In this document: positions 44,341 through 56,558 of the stretch, piece by piece
How positions within the stretch are numbered: position 1 is the first letter of the stretch
Layout: every line of letters begins with the position of its first letter
NCBI GenBank assembly: GCA_002794785.1
Contig: NBBA01000008.1
Coordinates: 1,612,001-1,676,000 of the forward strand
Source: Coniferiporia sulphurascens
Taxonomy: Eukaryota; Basidiomycota; Agaricomycetes; Hymenochaetales; Hymenochaetaceae
Length of the DNA stretch: 64,000 nucleotides
Reading direction: 5' to 3'
Notes under the pieces: generated by a model
Seen by the model: the letters and a program-made list of their open reading frames with translations, nothing else
What the model was told of the DNA's origin: nothing
Databases searched by the model: none
Program-made: the position numbers and the translations under genes

Positions 44341-46469
44341 TAGTTTCAACCAGCAGCGCAGAACCTGGAGACAGTTTTTGTCGGCCCATTCAGTGTGGTG
44401 GGTCAGGAGTGGGTCACAGGGTGGCCATACCTTGCGAATCCATGGCCAGAAGGTGCGGCACCCACCCAGCACATGGGTGGTGGACTGGGCTGGCCAGGGG
44501 GGGTGGTTATGCCATTGGCAGTGCGAGATCAGACCATGCCTGTGCCGGTAGACTGAGTCAAAGCTCAGCCAGTAGCCCCCATAGGGACCGGCCTGGCAGA
44601 GGATCTGGGCAACTGCGGAGAGCTCATGACAGGGGTGGTCAACCGAGTGCGTCAGGAGTTTGCGTGGTCGGCGAGAGGGGGCGCCATTGACCGCCAGGTA
44701 CTTATTGGCAGTCGAGGCAAGTGGGTGGGCAAGTGAGAGGGACCATCGCTCCATGAGGGTGTTCACAGCGGCCTCTTTCAGTGCAGAGGTGGAGGGTGCA
44801 AGGGAAGATGGGGGTAGGTTTGTGGCAAACTTTGCCTCGCTGTCTGCCCATTCATTGCCGGGGATGTCGGAGTGACCTGGGCACCAGATGAAGTGAATGG
44901 ATAGATCCGGGTATGAGTCCAAGAGAGTCAGGACTCCGGCCTTCCATTGGTGCAGGAGGTGGGCGCCTGGGACTGGCGCCCATGTGCGGATAAGGTGAAG
45001 TGCCGTCAGCGAATCTGACAGAAAGAAGATGTCAGATGCAACAGGCAGGAGGTCCTGTAGGTGGTGTGCAGCCCACATGGGCATGGAGGTAAGGGAAAAG
45101 ATTTCCATGTCCGTCGCAGTGGCGCATGTGGGGGAGGCGAGCCAGTGAGATTTGAGGCGTATGAGGCCTTGCATGGCGCAAACGGCTGATCCAGACTTCG
45201 AGCCCATGCATGAGCCATCGGTGAAGACCTAGAGGTGGGGGAGGGTGCTCAGGGAGCACGTGGCTTCCACAAATTCCTTGTGGGTGTCTTTGCTGACCGG
45301 AGTGATAGGAGAGGTGAACGAAACTTGACCATTTGTAAATGCCAGGGGATCCGTCCATGGGGGATGAGTGTATGCAGGGACTGGTTGAACCCGAGGGACC
45401 CAGACCTGCAGAGAAGTGGAAAAGGGGCAGTTAGTTACTGTTTTATAAAAACATTTTCTACCAACAGAGTGCAGGGTGCGCCATAGGCACAGAGAATGGA
45501 GAGTCTTAGCATATTCAAAATAATAAGAAAGGGGGGGAAGGGAACAAAGGAAATTTGTAGAGAAAGGAGAGGCGCCTTTGTAGACGCCCAGAATCCATCT
45601 GCATGCCGTGTTTTGCACAGCCTGCAGGCGGCTTACTAGTGTTTTTTGGTGCCGACTGTGGTACCATACTGGCGCGCCCCAGGTGAGGACAGAGCGGACA
45701 CAGGCAGTATACAATCGGTGGAGGAGGAGGGCCGAAATGCCATGCTCAGTGTTGCCAAGGATGTGGAGGGCGGCAAGAGTGGAGAGGCCCTTGGAGTGCA
45801 TTTGCTCCACATGGGCTTTGAAGGTGAGGGTGGGGTCCCACCATATCCCGAGCCATCGAAGCGGGATAGAGGGTCGGATTAGTGTGGCAGGGTCAACCTG
45901 AACCCTGGCAGTGTCCCAGTTGGTGTATGCTGCAGAGCAGCGCCATGGTGGGTGGAAGTGAAGGCACTCGGTTTTGGTGGCCTCGATGTTGAGACCGATG
46001 TCGCCAAAGTGAGTGTTAAGTTGGTGATAGGCATTGGACAGTTGCTGGCAGTTGGATGCCATGCTGGGTCCGACGCACATGAGGAGGTGGTTGTCTACAT
46101 AGGCGAGGGTGGTGGTGCCGGTTTGGTGAAATTTCTGGAGGACCACACCCACAAATATGGTGGAGAGGATAGGGGATACCAGCGACCCTTGGGGGGTGCC
46201 AAGGTCGGGTTTCTGGACAGTTGGGAGGGTGGTGCCATCGAATGCTATGGCGACCTGCCGATCCGTCATGAAGGACAGGCACCAGTCCGCCATGTTGGGT
46301 GGGCACTGGAGGTCCAGCAGTTGTCAGTGGAGGAGTTGTGGGTGCACCGAGTCGAAGAAGCCCTGTATGTCGACTGCAAGGACCGAGCATACACAGCCCT
46401 CTGCATGGGCATGCTCTGCAATCTGTAAGAGGTGTTGGGCAGCATCATAGACTGAGTGTCCCTGACATC
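44341..46469 (-). pseudogene. LINE-B6 RT and RNase H fragment
   Basis: Minus LINE-B ORF2 from the RT fingers (HSVYDAAQHLLQI at the right end) to the C-terminal region (WADKNCLQVLRCWLKL). RT: DIQGFFDSVHP, FMTDRQVAIAF, GTPQGSLVSPILS and YVDN in place of YVDD near 46100, an inactivating change. RNase H: FTDGSCMG, DMEIFSL, SDS, GHSDIPGNEWAD. Stops lie near 45229 and 46325. The right end GAGTGTCCCTGACATC (46454-46469) is one TSD of the LINE-D insertion. Confidence 0.86.
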
Positions 46470-47270
46470 TTTTTTTTTTTTAAATTTTTTTTTTTAAATT
46501 TATTATTCCTACTGTGTTATGTAATACACCTGCGGCCCTGGAGGGGCCGCCTGTAAACTACCTAACTACTGAGGTGCCTGTCATCGCTCATCAAGTGAAA
46601 CTGGGCAGGGCACATGCCTCCAAGGAGGCCTAGTGTACTTATGCGCCCTATTAGGGATAAATAGGGGGGGAGAGGGAGGGATACATATTGCGACTACAGA
46701 AAACCATAACCAGTTAAAACAAGGTCAGGAAGAGAGAGTCCCTTAGAAGTGAAAAGGAGTGGCTGCATTTGCCATAGAAGAAACCGAGGGGAATCCGAAT
46801 GGCAGTCACAGGCCAGAGGGAAATAGGGGGAGCGTACCTGAGAGCTCCAAAAGGGCCGGGTCTGTGTCCTGAGTCCTGGATCCAAGCAACCTATGCATGT
46901 AGCCCCGGAGGGTATCCAAGTCGAGGTTGTTATCAGTGAGGAGTCCGTCCAGGTCCATAGCTGCAAAGGCAAGGCATATCACCCTGGCTGTGCGGTTGGA
47001 CATGCGGTTGAGGTGGCCTGTAAGACGTAGCCAGTGTCTTAGGACTAGAAGGTGGTTTTCGTCCACCCATTCGGTATGGTGGACAGGGAGGGGGTCGCTC
47101 TTGGGCCAAACACAGCATATCCAGGGCTGGAATGTTTCGCATCCGCCGAGGATATGAGGGGTCGATTGTGCTGGCCAGGGAGGGTGGTTGTGCCACCTGC
47201 AGTGGGAGATCAGGCCATGTCTGTGCCGGTAGGCTGAGTCGAAGCTCAGCCAGTAGCCCCCATAGGGACC
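46470..47270 (-). mobile_element. LINE-D 3' piece
   Basis: A diverged LINE: tail at 46470-46503, a 3' end related to the others (ATTCCTACTGTGTTATGTAATAC), a different GC hairpin (46532-46551), a distinct 3' UTR, and an ORF2 C-terminus. Its 5'-truncated beginning is at 16292-16396 on the other strand. LINE-C3 interrupts it at 47270. Confidence 0.82.
46806..47270 (-). pseudogene. LINE-D ORF2 C-terminus
   Basis: Encodes GYWLSFDSAYRHRHGL, CRWHNHPPWPAQST, WVDENHLLVLRHWLRLTGHLNRMSN, MDLDGLLTDNNLDLDTL and the end DTDPALLELSGTLPLFPSGL. About as long as the LINE-B and LINE-C counterparts, but with many replacements, so it is a third lineage. A frame change near 47065 breaks it. Confidence 0.8.
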
Positions 47271-47593
47271 TTTTTTTTATTTTTTATTATTATTATTCCT
47301 GCAGTATTACATAATTACAAGACGTCCCCCCGAAGGGGGGGCCCTAACTACATAACAACAGAGGCGCCCATCATTGTGCATCGCACAAAACTGGGTGGGG
47401 GCTCTGCTCCCCAAAGGGTGCCAAAGTGTGGAGAGCCCCTATTTAGTAAGAAACAAAACGAGAGGGCAGAATACATATTGCTACGAACAAACCAAGCAGA
47501 TGAGGGCAGGTTTAAAGTAAGAAGCTTAGAAATGGAGGGGGAGGGCGAGAGCGCCGGCCAAGACGTATCATGGGGGATTCCGAAAGGCAGGCG

Positions 47594-50500
47594 TTAGTCC
47601 GATGGGAAAGTGAGGAGCGTACCTAATAGCTCCAAAAGGGCTGGGTCCGAGTCCCGAGTTCAAGGTCCAAGCATACGACGCATGTATTCCCTTAGGAGGT
47701 CCAGGTCCATATCCTCGTCAGTGGGGTGGCCGTCAAGGTCCATCGTGGCAAAGGCCAGCCGGATGGTGCCTGCGGTGCAGTCGGAGAGGCGGTTAAGATG
47801 CCCCGTCAGCTTTAGCCAGCGGTGCAAAACTGGGAGGCAGTTTTTGTCAGCCCACTCAGAGTGGTGGACTGGGAGAGGGTCCCGAGGTGGCCACACGTGT
47901 CGTATCCAGGGGTGGAAAGTACTACAGCCGCCGAGGATGTGGGTGGTCGACTGCGCGGGCCAGGGGGGGTGGTTGTGCCATCTACAATGCGAGATCAGGC
48001 CATGCCTGCGTTGGTAGGCTGAGTCAAAGCTCAGCCAGTAACCCCTGTAGGGACCGGTGCGGCAGAGGACCTGCACGACTGCGGATAGCTCACTGCAAGG
48101 GTGGTCAACCAAATGCATGAGGAGCTTTCGGGGTCGGCATGAGGGTAGGCCATGGACTGCCAGATATTTGTCGGCGGTCGAGGCTAGGGGGCAGGCTAGT
48201 GAAAGCGTCCATCATTCCATAAGGGTGCAGACAGCGGCTTCTTTTAGTGTGGAGGTGGAGGGTTTAAGGTCGGATGGAGGGAGCTCAGTCGCCAGCTTAG
48301 CTTCTGTGTCAGCCCATTCATTTCCGGGGATGTCCGAGTGTCCAGGGCACCATGTGAAGTGAACAGTGAGTTGAGGGTATGAGTCTAGTAGAGTCTCCAC
48401 ACCTGCTTTCCAAATGTGTAGGAGGTGGGCACCAGGGGCAGCAGCCCATGTGTGGAAAAGGTGGAGGGTGGTCAGCGAATTGGACAGAAAGAAAATGTCC
48501 GATGTGACCTGCAGTTGTGCTGGGAGACAGCGTGCCACCCAGCCCAGGGCCGTGGCGAGGGAGAACTCCTCAGCGTCCATGGCTGTGGCGCATGTGGGGG
48601 ACTCCAGTCGTTGGGACCAGAGTCAGGTGTGGCCAAGCATGGCACAGATGGCTGAGCCCGACTTATTGTCAATGTGGGAGCCATCGGTGAAAACATGGAC
48701 ATGTGGGGTGAGGCCTAGTTGGTGTGTGGCAGTCATGAATGACTTTCGAGTGTCAGTGCTAACTGGGGTGATGGGCATGGTGAAACGGACTCGGCCTTTT
48801 GTGAAGGCCAGGGGGTCCATCCATGGGGGATGCATGTATGCTGGAACCTGTTGGACCTGGGGGGCTCGGACCTGCAAAGAAAGGGAGAAAGGTCTATTAG
48901 CTACGTTTTTAAAAAGTTTTCGGCCGATAGAGTGGGGGGTTCGCCATAGGTGTAGGGAATGGGTCATCTTTATATATTCGAAATAGAAAGGGAGAGGAGG
49001 AATGGAGCAAAGAAAATTTGTGGAGTGGGGGGAGGCACCTTTAAAGACGCCTAGGATCCATCTACAAGCCGTGTTTTGCACAGCCTGTAGGCAGTTTACC
49101 AATGTTTTTTGGCGGCGGCCATGGTACCATACCGGCACCCCCCATGCAAGCACAGATCGGATGCAGGAGGTGTATAGGCGGCAGAGGAGGAGGGCCGAGA
49201 TACCATGTTGGGTGTTGCCTAATATGTGGAGAGCAGCGAGGGTGGAGAGTCCCTTGGAGCACATGCGCTCGACATGGGGCTTGAAGGAGAGGCCTGGGTC
49301 CCACCATATCCCCAACCACTGGAGGGGGATTGAGGGGCGGATCAGTGTGTTGGGGTCGACCTGAACCCTGGCCATGTCCCAGCCATCATAGCCAGTCCGT
49401 CACCGGGGGGGGTGGAAGTGGAGGCATTCCGTCTTGGCGGCTTCGATGTTAAGACCGATGGTGCCAAAGAGGGTGTCGAGTTGCTGGTATGTGTGGGCCA
49501 GTGTGCGGCAGTTGGAAGCCACTGAGGGACCTATGCAAATAAGTAAATGGTCGTCAATGTATGCCAGGGCTGTGGTGCCGGCTTGGTGAAAGCGCCAGAG
49601 GACCACCCCCGCAAAGATCGTTGATAGGATGGGGGAGACAGGCGATCCCTGTGGGGTGCCGAAGTCGGGTTTAGGGGTGGTGGGGAGGGTGGTGCCGTCG
49701 AAGGAGACAGTGACCCACCGATCTGTCATGAAGGATAGGCACCAATTGGCCATATCTGGGGCGCATCCCAGATCCAGCAATTGTCGGTGGAGTAGGTGGG
49801 GGTGTACCGAGTCGAAGAAGCCCTGAATGTCGACCACTAGAACCAAACAGACAAGGCCCTCTGAGTGGGCGTGTTCCGCAATCTGTAGGAGGTGTTGGGC
49901 GGTGTCATAGACTGAATGGCCTTGGCGCCCCCTGTACTGGTTAGGTGGCAGCCAGTCCCACGTGTTAGCGAGGAACTGGAGCCGGTTAGCAATAATTTTT
50001 TCCAGGAGTTTCCCTAGGGTCTCCTCAAGGGCAATGGGCCAGTATGAGTGTGGCGAAAATGGGTCCTTCTTGTTCAGTTTCCTGAGCATCGCGACTTTTG
50101 CTGCCTGCCAGCACTCAGGGTGGTGGCCCAGGCGCAGACAGTCATTGAAAAGTGTAAGTATCTCATTGGGGTAAGCGTCCACCACCCATTTCAGGGGGTG
50201 GTAACCTATTCCCAAGAGGCCCAGAGCCGACAAGTTGGATGTATCGGCCAGTGCCCCTGTAAGCTCTGATAGGAGTATGGGTGGGGCAGCTGGTTGGGTT
50301 GGGGGTAGCGGGATGTCGGCCGCTGCATGTGCTGGAGGGGGCATGAAGAAGGTTTCTTGAAAAAGCTCACCTTTCTCGGCATCTGTCTGGGTGAAGGATC
50401 CATTCTGTCGTCTAAGTGAGGGGATGGGGGTAGGTCGGTTGCCTAGGCCTCGCTTGGCCCAGTTCCAGATGTTGGAGGCGTCTGCTTCTGCTGCCTGGTC

Positions 50501-51855
50501 GGCGTAGAACTGCCGTTTGGCTGTCCTAATGCCCCTTTTGAAGGCGCATCGGGCTGATGAGCGCTGGAGGGGGGTGGTGGCCGTCTGAATTGCGGATAGG
50601 AGGGTCTTGCAGTGGGGTGACCACCATGGGACTTCCGTTTTAGATGGTTTTGAGAGGCGGGTGAACGGCTGGAGGGCGGCAACCATGGAGTTGAGAACCG
50701 CCTTTGCTTTGATGTCCAGGGCATGGGTGTCGAGCCCCGGGAGTTGTAGGGCTTCTTCAAGGAGGGGGAAGGCGATGTTGGTCCATTCCTCCTTGTCGGC
50801 TGGTAGTAGCCGGTGTGTCTTTAGGACATCTTAAAATCTACGCACGTTGTGGTAGATGATGAGGTGCAGTGGTGAGTTTGAGGCAAAGGTGGGTTATCAG
50901 TGTAAACCAATGTATTTCTAGGGCGAGACCAGCTCCCCTTATATACACGTTCCGTGGGCTAGTACTACTATAACTATCTAGCTCCTATATTGTATGGCGT
51001 TATTATTGCGTTATCGTTCACTTAGTAAGGTGGTTGTTCATATGACCACGTACTATATTTATATCGTTCATTATATTTATTTAATAGGACAGGTGGTGGG
51101 GGCCAAGACGGCAGGGACCAGCACAGAATGGCATGGTCGGACAGTGGGGAGTGGTTGGAGGTAGCCGAGTCTAAAATAGAGTCGGGATTGACCACGGGTG
51201 GGGCCCAGATCATGTCAATGGGGCACCGATGATGATTGCCATCGGGCCTTGAGTCAGAGTCAGGGAGGTGGGCAGGCTCCAGGCCATGCCCACGGAAAAA
51301 GTCATCGAGGGGTTGTGCCCCCAAGTCATCTCACCGTGTGGCTGCGAGTTCGGACCACGTGTGGTGGTGACAGTTGAAGTCGCCTGCCACAAGTAGAGTG
51401 GTGGCTAGCACCGAGGGGAGTGAGAACAGGAAGGACTCACCTGGGTACTGGGGGGAGATGTGCTCACAGTCCGGAGGGTGCATGCCATAGTAGTTGCACA
51501 CCCAGAGGGTGAGTTGGGATTGTACCTCCACCGTCAGTACGTCAGTGCCATGTGAGGCGGCGCCAAGGATCGACCATGAGGTGGTGGGAAGGGCCTGGGC
51601 TACATACGTTACTACTTGAGGGCGGACCTCTGGTGGCAGAACAGGTACATAGCCTGGGATGGTTGGGACGTTGAATACCGGGGTGCCAGCAGGGTCACTG
51701 AGTGAGGGTTGCAGTCCTATTTGATACCAGGGTGGTTCCTGTATAAGAATTAGGTGTGGGGGGGATGGATCAGTTGTAAGGACAGGAATGAGGGAATGTA
51801 TCGCCGCTAGTGAGCAGGCGGTGTTCCACTGCAAGATAGAGAGTGTCTCAATCAT
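47594..51855 (-). pseudogene. LINE-C3 ORF2: endonuclease, RT, RNase H
   Basis: Endonuclease from 51855: ILQWNTACS, LIQEPPW, NYYGMH, VAGDFNCHHHTWSE, CPIDMIWAPP, LSDHAIL, broken by TGA near 51334 (relatives CGA) and by the solo LTR. Linker and RT are open for 428 codons (49400-50686): SYWPIALEETLGKLLEKII, DIQGFFDSVHP, GTPQGSPVSPILS, YIDDHLLI. RNase H: FTDGSHID, DAEEFSL, SNS, GHSDIPGNEWAD. TGA near 49400 and 47660, with others between. The intact codon CGA at about 48938, where LINE-C1 and C4 have TGA, shows the direction of decay. Confidence 0.88.
50829..51086 (-). repeat. Solo Copia LTR (minus)
   Basis: 258 bp, same ends as the complete element, perfect TSD GGACA (50824-50828 and 51087-51091). 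Empty-site sequence TTTAGGACAGG is seen in LINE-C5 near 55406. Confidence 0.96.
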
Positions 51856-52085
51856 ATTTCCTCCATCTGATCTTCGATGGGGTTGGTGGTGAGGGCCTCT
51901 TCGATTTGGCGGTAATGCCTCTTCTTAGGGCAGGCCGGCAGGGTGGCTGGGTGGTCACCCTTGCAGTTGTTGCATAGGCGGGGGTGGGGGCATGTGTCGC
52001 CTTCGGGTACTGTGTCGGTTGCGCAGTGGGTGCACGATTTGCGATGGTTGCGGGTGAGATGGGCGCCCGCACACTCAGCGCAGCA
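51852..52085 (-). pseudogene. LINE-C3 ORF1 C-terminus
   Basis: Last 78 codons: CCAECAGAHLTRNHRKSC, CPHPRLCNNCKGDHPATLPACPKKRHYRQIEEAL, ending MEEI and a stop that overlaps the ORF2 ATG as ATGA. The upstream part is cut at 52085 and is probably LINE-C2 (20049-21881). Confidence 0.83.
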
Positions 52086-54795
52086 CCCAACCCAACCAGC
52101 TGCCCCGCCCATACTCCTATCGGAGCTTACAGGGGCACTGGCCGATACATCCAACTTGTCGGCTCTGGGCCTCTTGGGAATAGGTTACCACCCCCTGAAA
52201 TGGGTGGTGGACGCTTACCCCAATGAGATACTTACACTTTTCAATGACTGTCTGCGCTTGGGCCACCACCTGGAGTGCTGGCGGGCAGCAAAAGTTGTGA
52301 TGCTCAGGAAACCGAACAAGAAGGACCCATTCTTGCTGCATTCATACCGGCCCATCACCCTCGAGGAGACCCTAGGGAAACTCCTGGAGAAAATCATCGC
52401 TAACTGGCTCCAGTTCCTCGCTAACATGCGGGACTGGCTGCCACCCAACCAGTACGGGGGGCGCCAAGGCCATTCGGTCTATGATGCCGCCCAACACCTC
52501 TTACAGATTGCGGAACGTGCCCACTCAGAGGGCCTTGTCTGTTCGGTCCTAGCAGTTGACATTCAGGGCTTCTTTGACTCGGTACACCCCCACCTCCTCC
52601 ACCGACAACTGTTGGATCTCAGCTGTGCCCCGGATATGGCCAACTGGTGCCTATCCTTCATGACAGATCGGTGGGTTGCTGTCTCCTTCGATGGCACCAC
52701 CCTCCCCACCACCCCTAAACCCGACTTCGGCACCCCACAGGGATCGCCTGTCTCCCCCATCCTATCAACAATTTTCACAGGGGTGGTCCTCTGGCACTTT
52801 CACCAAGCCGGCACCACTGCCCTGGCATATGTTGACGACCACTTACTTATTTGCGTAGGTCCCTCAGTGGCATCCAACTGCTGCGCGCTAGCCTGCACAT
52901 ACCAACAACTAGACACCCTCTTTGGCGCCATCGGTCTCAACATCGAAGCCACCAAGACGGAATGCCTCCACTTCCACCCCCCCCGGCAATGAACTGGCTA
53001 TGAAGGCTGGGACACAGCCGGGGTCCAGGTTGACCCCAACACCCTGATCCGCCCCTCAATCCCCCTCCAGTGGTTGGGGATATGGTGGGACCCAGGCCTC
53101 TCCTTCAAACCCCATGTCGAGTGCATGTGCTCCAAGGGACTCTCCACCCTCACCGCTCTCTGCATTTTAGGCAACACACAATGTGGTATTTTGGCCCTCC
53201 TCCTCCGCCGCCTGTACACCTCTTGCATCTGCTCCATGCTTGCATGGGGGGCACCAGTATGGTACCATGGCCGCTGCCAAAAAACATTGGTAAACCACCT
53301 ACAGGCTGTGCAGAACATGGCTTGCAGATGGATCTTAGGCGTCTTTAAAGGTGCCTCCTCCCACTCCACAAATTTTCTTTGCTCCATTCCTCCTCTCCCT
53401 TTCTATTTCGAATATATAAAGACAACCCATTCCCTACGCCTATGGTGAACCCCCCACTCTATCAGCCGAAAACTTTTTAAAAATGTAGCTAATAGACCTT
53501 TCTCCCTTTCTTTGCAGGTCCGAGCCCCCCGGGTCCATCAGGTTCCAGCATACACGCATCCCCCATGGACGGACACCCTGGCCTTCACAAAAGGCCGAGT
53601 CCGTTTCACCATGCCCATCACCCCAGTTAGCGCTGACACTCGAAAGTCATTCGTGACCACCGCATGCCAACTAGGCCTCACCCCACATGTACAGGTTTTC
53701 ACCAATGGCTCCCACATTGACAATAAGTCGGGCTCAGCCATCTGTGCCATGCTTGGCCACATCCGACTCCGGTCCCAACAACTGGAGTCCACCACCTGCA
53801 CCACAGCCATGGATGCCGAGGAATTTTCCCTTGCCATGGCTCCGGGCTGGGTAGCATGCCACCTCCCGGCACAATTGCGCGTCGCACCGGATATCTTCTT
53901 TCTGTCCGATTCGCTGACCGCCCTCCACCTTTTCCGCACCTGGGCCACCGCCCCTGGCGCCCACCTCCTTCACATCTGGAAAGCGGGTGTGGAGACTCTG
54001 CTAGACTCGTACCCCCAACTCACCATCCATTTTGTATGGTGCCCCAGACACTTGGACATCCCTGGAAATGAATGGGCTGACATGGAAGCTAAGCTGGCGA
54101 CTGAGCTCCCTCCATCCGACCTTAAACCCTCCACCTCCGCACTAAAAGAAGCTGCCGTCCGAACTCTTATGGAACGATGGATGCTCTCTCTAGCCCGCCC
54201 ACTAGCCTTGACCGCCAACAAATTCCTGGCAGTCCACGGTCTACCCTCACGCTGACCTTGAAAGCTCCTCATGCATTCGGTCGACCACCCACACAATGAG
54301 CTATCCACAGTCATGCAGGTCCTCTGCCGTGCCGGTCCCTATGGGGGATACTGGCTGAGTTTCAACTCATCCTACTGCTGCAGGCATGGCCTGATCTAGC
54401 ATTGTAGATGGCACAATCACCCCCCCTGGCCTGCGCAGTCGACCGCCCACGTCCCAGGCGGCTGCAGTACTTTCCACCCGTGGATATGGTGCATGTGGCC
54501 ACCTTGAGACCCTCTCCCAGTCCACCACTCAGAATGGGCTGACGAAAACCGCCTCCCAGTTTTGCACCGCTGGCTAAAGCTAACAGGGCACATGAACCGC
54601 CTTTCGGAACACGCCACAGGCGCCATCCGGCTGTCTTTCGCCGTGATGGACCTTGATGGGCACCCCACCAACGAGGATATGGACCTGGACCTCCTACAGG
54701 ATTACATGTGTTGTATGCTCGGACCCCGAACCCAGGACTCGGACCCAGCCCTTTTGGAGCTCTCAGGTACGCTCCCCCCTTTCCCATCTGACTAA
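52086..54795 (+). pseudogene. LINE-C4 RT and RNase H
   Basis: RT is open from 52086 to about 52990: GIGYHPLKWVVDAYP, SYRPITLEETLGK, DIQGFFDSVHP, GTPQGSPVSPILS, YVDDHLLI. TGA at 52990-52992 and at about 53446 (same site as LINE-C1; CGA in C3). RNase H is open at 53512-54255 with FTNGSHID (Asp to Asn at the first catalytic position), DAEEFSL, SDSLTAL and RHLDIPGNEWAD. A TGA at about 54253 and a TAG near 54397 follow. The end DSDPALLELSGTLPPFPSD is at 54795. Confidence 0.87.
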
Positions 54796-55117
54796 CGCCT
54801 GCCTTTCGAATTCCCCATGATACATCTCGGCCGGCGCTCTTGCCCTCCCTTTCTCAATTCTAAGCTTCTTATTTTAACCTGCTCTCACATGCGTGGTTTG
54901 TTCGTAGCGATATGTATCCCTCCCTCACGGTTTTTGTGCTTTTTTTGTTTCGTACTAAATAGGGGCTCTTCACACTTAGGCACCCTCTGGGGAGCAGAGC
55001 CCCCGCCCAGTTTTACGTGATGCACAATGACGGGCGCCTCCGTTGTTATGTAGTTAGGGCCCCCCCTTTGGGGGGGCAGCTTGTAATTATGTAATACTGC
55101 AGGAATAATAATAATAA
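52086..55117 (+). mobile_element. LINE-C4, 5'-truncated, plus
   Basis: Starts in the RT linker (PTQPAAPPILLSELTGALADTSN), runs through RT, RNase H and 3' UTR to an AAT tail (about 55106-55117). The left flank CACTCAGCGCAGCA (52072-52085) is repeated after the tail of LINE-C1 (20049-20062), not after its own tail. The right flank is minus LINE-C5 linker sequence. Confidence 0.86.
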
Positions 55118-56558
55118 TAAAAAGAAGGCACGTTGGGCTGATGAGCGCTGAAGGGGGGTGGTGGCCATCGTGATTGCGGATAGGAGGGTCTTGCAGTGGG
55201 GTGACCACCATGGGACTTCCGTTTTTGACAGTTTGGCGAGGTGGGTGAACGGCTGGAGTGCGGCAACCATTGAGTCGATTACCGCCTTTGCTTTGATGTT
55301 CAAGGAGTGGGTGTTGAGCCCTGGGAGTCAGAAGGCTTCTTCAAGTAGAGGGAAGGCAATGTTGGTCCATTCCTCTTTGTCGGCTGGTAGTAGCCATTGT
55401 GTCTTTAGGACAGGAGGGGGGGGCCGAAACGGCAGGGACCAGCGCAGGATGGCGTGGTCGGACAGTGGTGAGTGGGTGGAGGTAACCAAATCTAGAATAG
55501 AGTTGGGGTTGACTGCAGGTGGGGCCCAGATCATGTCAATGGGGCACCGGCAATGATTGCTGTTGGGCCTTGAGTCAGAGTCAGGGAGGTGGGCAGGCTC
55601 CAGGCCATGCCCACGGAAAAAGTCACCAAGGGGTTGCGCCCCCAAGTCATCTCGCTGTGTGGCTGCGAGTTCGGACCACATGTGGTGGCGACAGTTGAAG
55701 TCGCCTGCCATGAGTAGTGTGGTGGCTAGCACTGAGGGGAGTGAAAACAAGAAGGACTCACCTGGGTACTGGGGGGAGGCATGCTCGTGGTCCGGGGGGT
55801 GCATGCCATAGTAGTTGCACACCTGGAGGGTGAGTTGGGATTGTACCTCCACCGTCAGTACATCAGTGCCGTGTGAGGTGGCGCCGAGGATCGACCATGA
55901 GGTAGTGGGTAGGGTCCGGGCTACATACGTTACTACTTGAGGGCGGACCTCTGGTGGTAGAACGGGTATGTAGCCTGGGATGGTTGGGACATTGAATACC
56001 AGGGTGCTGGTAGGGTCGTTGAGTGATGGTTGCAGTCCTATTTGGTACCAAGGTGGTTCCTGTATAAGAATTAGGTGCAGGGGGGATGGGTCAGTTGTAA
56101 GGACAGGTATGAGGGAATGTATCACCGCTAGTGAGCAGGCAGCGTTCCACTGCAAGATAGAGATCGTCTCTATCATATTTCCTCCATCTGATCGTCGGAG
56201 GGGTTGGTGGCGAGGGCCTCTTCGATTTGGTGGTAATGCCTCTTCTTAGGGCAGGGTGGCTGGGTGGCTGGGTGGTTGCCCTTGCAGTTGTTGCATAGGT
56301 GGGGGTGGGGACACGTGTTGCCTTCGGGCACTGTGTCAGTTGCGCAGTGGGTGCATGATTTGCGGTGGTTGCGGGTCAAGTGGGCACCCGTGCAGTCAGC
56401 GCAGCAGGGTTGGGCTCGGCAGCCCTTAGTTCTGTGGCCAAGGCCCTGGCACCACTCACATTGGGTGAGGGTGGGGTGGACTGGCAGGACCGAGAGCCGG
56501 AGGGCAGATCCAAACATCCATACACATGGCCTCTTGAGGAGGCATTCACAGATGGAGA
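55118..56558 (-). pseudogene. LINE-C5 endonuclease and ORF1 end
   Basis: ORF2 from 56176: ILQWNAACS, LIQEPPW, NYYGMH, MAGDFNCRHHMWSE, CPIDMIWAPP, LSDHAIL, open for 282 codons to 55328, where a stop follows EEAF; the linker (FTHLAKLSKTEVPWW) runs to 55118. The ORF1 end (56173-56558) has CEWCQGLGHRTKGC, CCADCTGAHLTRNH and CNNCKGNHPATQPPC. The ATGA overlap is kept. At 56558 it joins RT sequence, an unnatural order (RT upstream of ORF1), so a deletion or recombination joint lies here. Confidence 0.86.

Larger units (their letters stand above)
47271..52085 (-). mobile_element. LINE-C3, ORF1 end to 3' tail, with solo LTR
   Basis: Minus LINE-C: tail 47271-47295, 3' UTR, ORF2 (47594-51855), ORF1 last 78 codons (51852-52085). 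A solo LTR with TSD GGACA splits the endonuclease-linker region. The left flank CCCCCATAGGGACC pairs with 16383-16396 inverted, while the right edge pairs with 20049-20062. The unit is therefore a recombination product of two insertions. Confidence 0.85.
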
